From Prostheceraeus crozeri (lineage: Eukaryota > Platyhelminthes > Polycladida > Euryleptidae): a stretch of 64,000 bases of DNA. The notes beneath the pieces were generated by a model that ran no database searches, had not been told where the DNA came from, and worked only from the letters and a program-made list of their open reading frames with translations. Where the stretch lies: contig CAJQUW010017018.1 of NCBI GenBank assembly GCA_907163375.1, forward strand, positions 290,317-354,316, written 5' to 3'. Of this stretch, positions 63,484 through 64,000 are shown in pieces; the first letter of the stretch is position 1; every line of letters begins with the position of its first letter. The position numbers and the translations under genes were made by a program.

Positions 63484-64000
63484 AATAAGAACATCGAATT
63501 TGCTATCAAGTCGCAAAGCGATGATGGCAGAGACATCAGAAATGTAGGCTTTTGCATCCTAATCCTTATAATAACATCGATGCACGAAGAACATATAAAC
63601 GTCAACGAAACTAAATGAAATAAGATCCAACTGTATTGCACATATATCCTTAATTTTTGAACTTGTAGGAAGCTTCAATTAACCTCACCTACGTCGCAAA
63701 CCACTGTTCAATAGAAAAATTCGCAAAATTGGGCACTTTTTTCTTGATTTTAAACAAACAATAATGTTTCTATATGATTATACACTGTGATCAAAAAAGG
63801 TCGATTATCTTTATTGATGTTCAGGTGTCAATCACGTTCGAATATTGTGAGTTTGGTAGTCTTATAATCATTATAAAAATCAAACATGAAAATCATTGAT
63901 TAGAGAAAATGTTAAACATTCGATTTGAATCAAGGTAAATTTAACTTCTATTTATGTCAAGCTTCAACCATCGCTCAAACTTTATTTTTTGGTGTATTTC

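Larger units (their letters stand above)
60704..64000 (+). repeat. 1.8-kb tandem duplication
   Basis: 60704-62502 is repeated from 62503 to beyond the window end, offset 1797-1799 bp, with only a handful of differences over 1.5 kb. The unit holds a hAT-type MITE and no convincing gene. The open frames at 60987 and 62760 are the same frame in both units and run into the MITE. The unit could be a young duplication or the edge of a satellite array. Confidence 0.93.

Noticed and set aside
1-64000. Host genes, tRNA or rRNA
   Set aside because: I looked for recognisable domains, for tRNA T-loop words in cloverleaf context and for rRNA-like stretches and found none that I could support.

Overview
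The window looks like a gene-poor, transposon-rich, AT-rich stretch of an invertebrate nuclear genome. I found no host gene with a recognisable product, no tRNA or rRNA, and no bacterial-style operon or CRISPR array. Frequent TAGGCCT/AGGCCTA words and the mix of Polintons, Penelope-like elements, a LINE, a mariner and hAT-type MITEs suggest a marine invertebrate, possibly an echinoderm or similar animal. That placement is a guess.

Layout: 1-4863 flanking DNA with short repeats; 4864-21128 a complete Polinton/Maverick (P1) with about 0.5-kb terminal inverted repeats, AG...CT ends and a 6-bp target duplication; 21135-24100 flank with a foldback; 24104-27657 a decayed LINE; 27660-29518 a mariner-type DNA transposon with a whole-looking transposase, sitting at the LINE's 3' end; 30299-40401 a 10.1-kb element with long terminal inverted repeats, a TBP-like domain, a DnaQ-like exonuclease and repeated gene blocks, which I cannot place in a named family; 40402-42240 flank with a Penelope scrap; 42240-44760 a broken Penelope-like element; about 45925-60650 a second, older Polinton (P2); 60704-64000 a 1.8-kb unit repeated in tandem, each copy carrying the same hAT-type MITE.

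P1 and P2 are relatives. Both carry a packaging ATPase, penton-like and major capsid proteins, two small virion-type proteins, a phospholipase A2-like protein, a retroviral-type integrase, an adenovirus-type protease and a coiled-coil protein. Two large differences stand out. The block between the ATPase and the coiled-coil gene holds two clearly different family-B DNA polymerases, with P1 also carrying a zinc-finger gene and a second P-loop ATPase there. The two-gene cassette (small virion protein plus major capsid protein) lies in opposite orientation in the two copies, and in P1 it is bounded by inverted repeats. Both elements are fossils: P1 has roughly ten breaks, P2 twenty or more.

Both Polintons share a start-codon-proximal T-tract/A-tract motif before most genes, suggesting a common element-specific promoter. 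P2 also has three CArG-box palindromes between its polymerase and coiled-coil genes. The 10-kb element has many AP-1-type TGA(C/G)TCA sites at its ends and near its gene starts. All similarity claims were made by eye from motifs; no database search was run.
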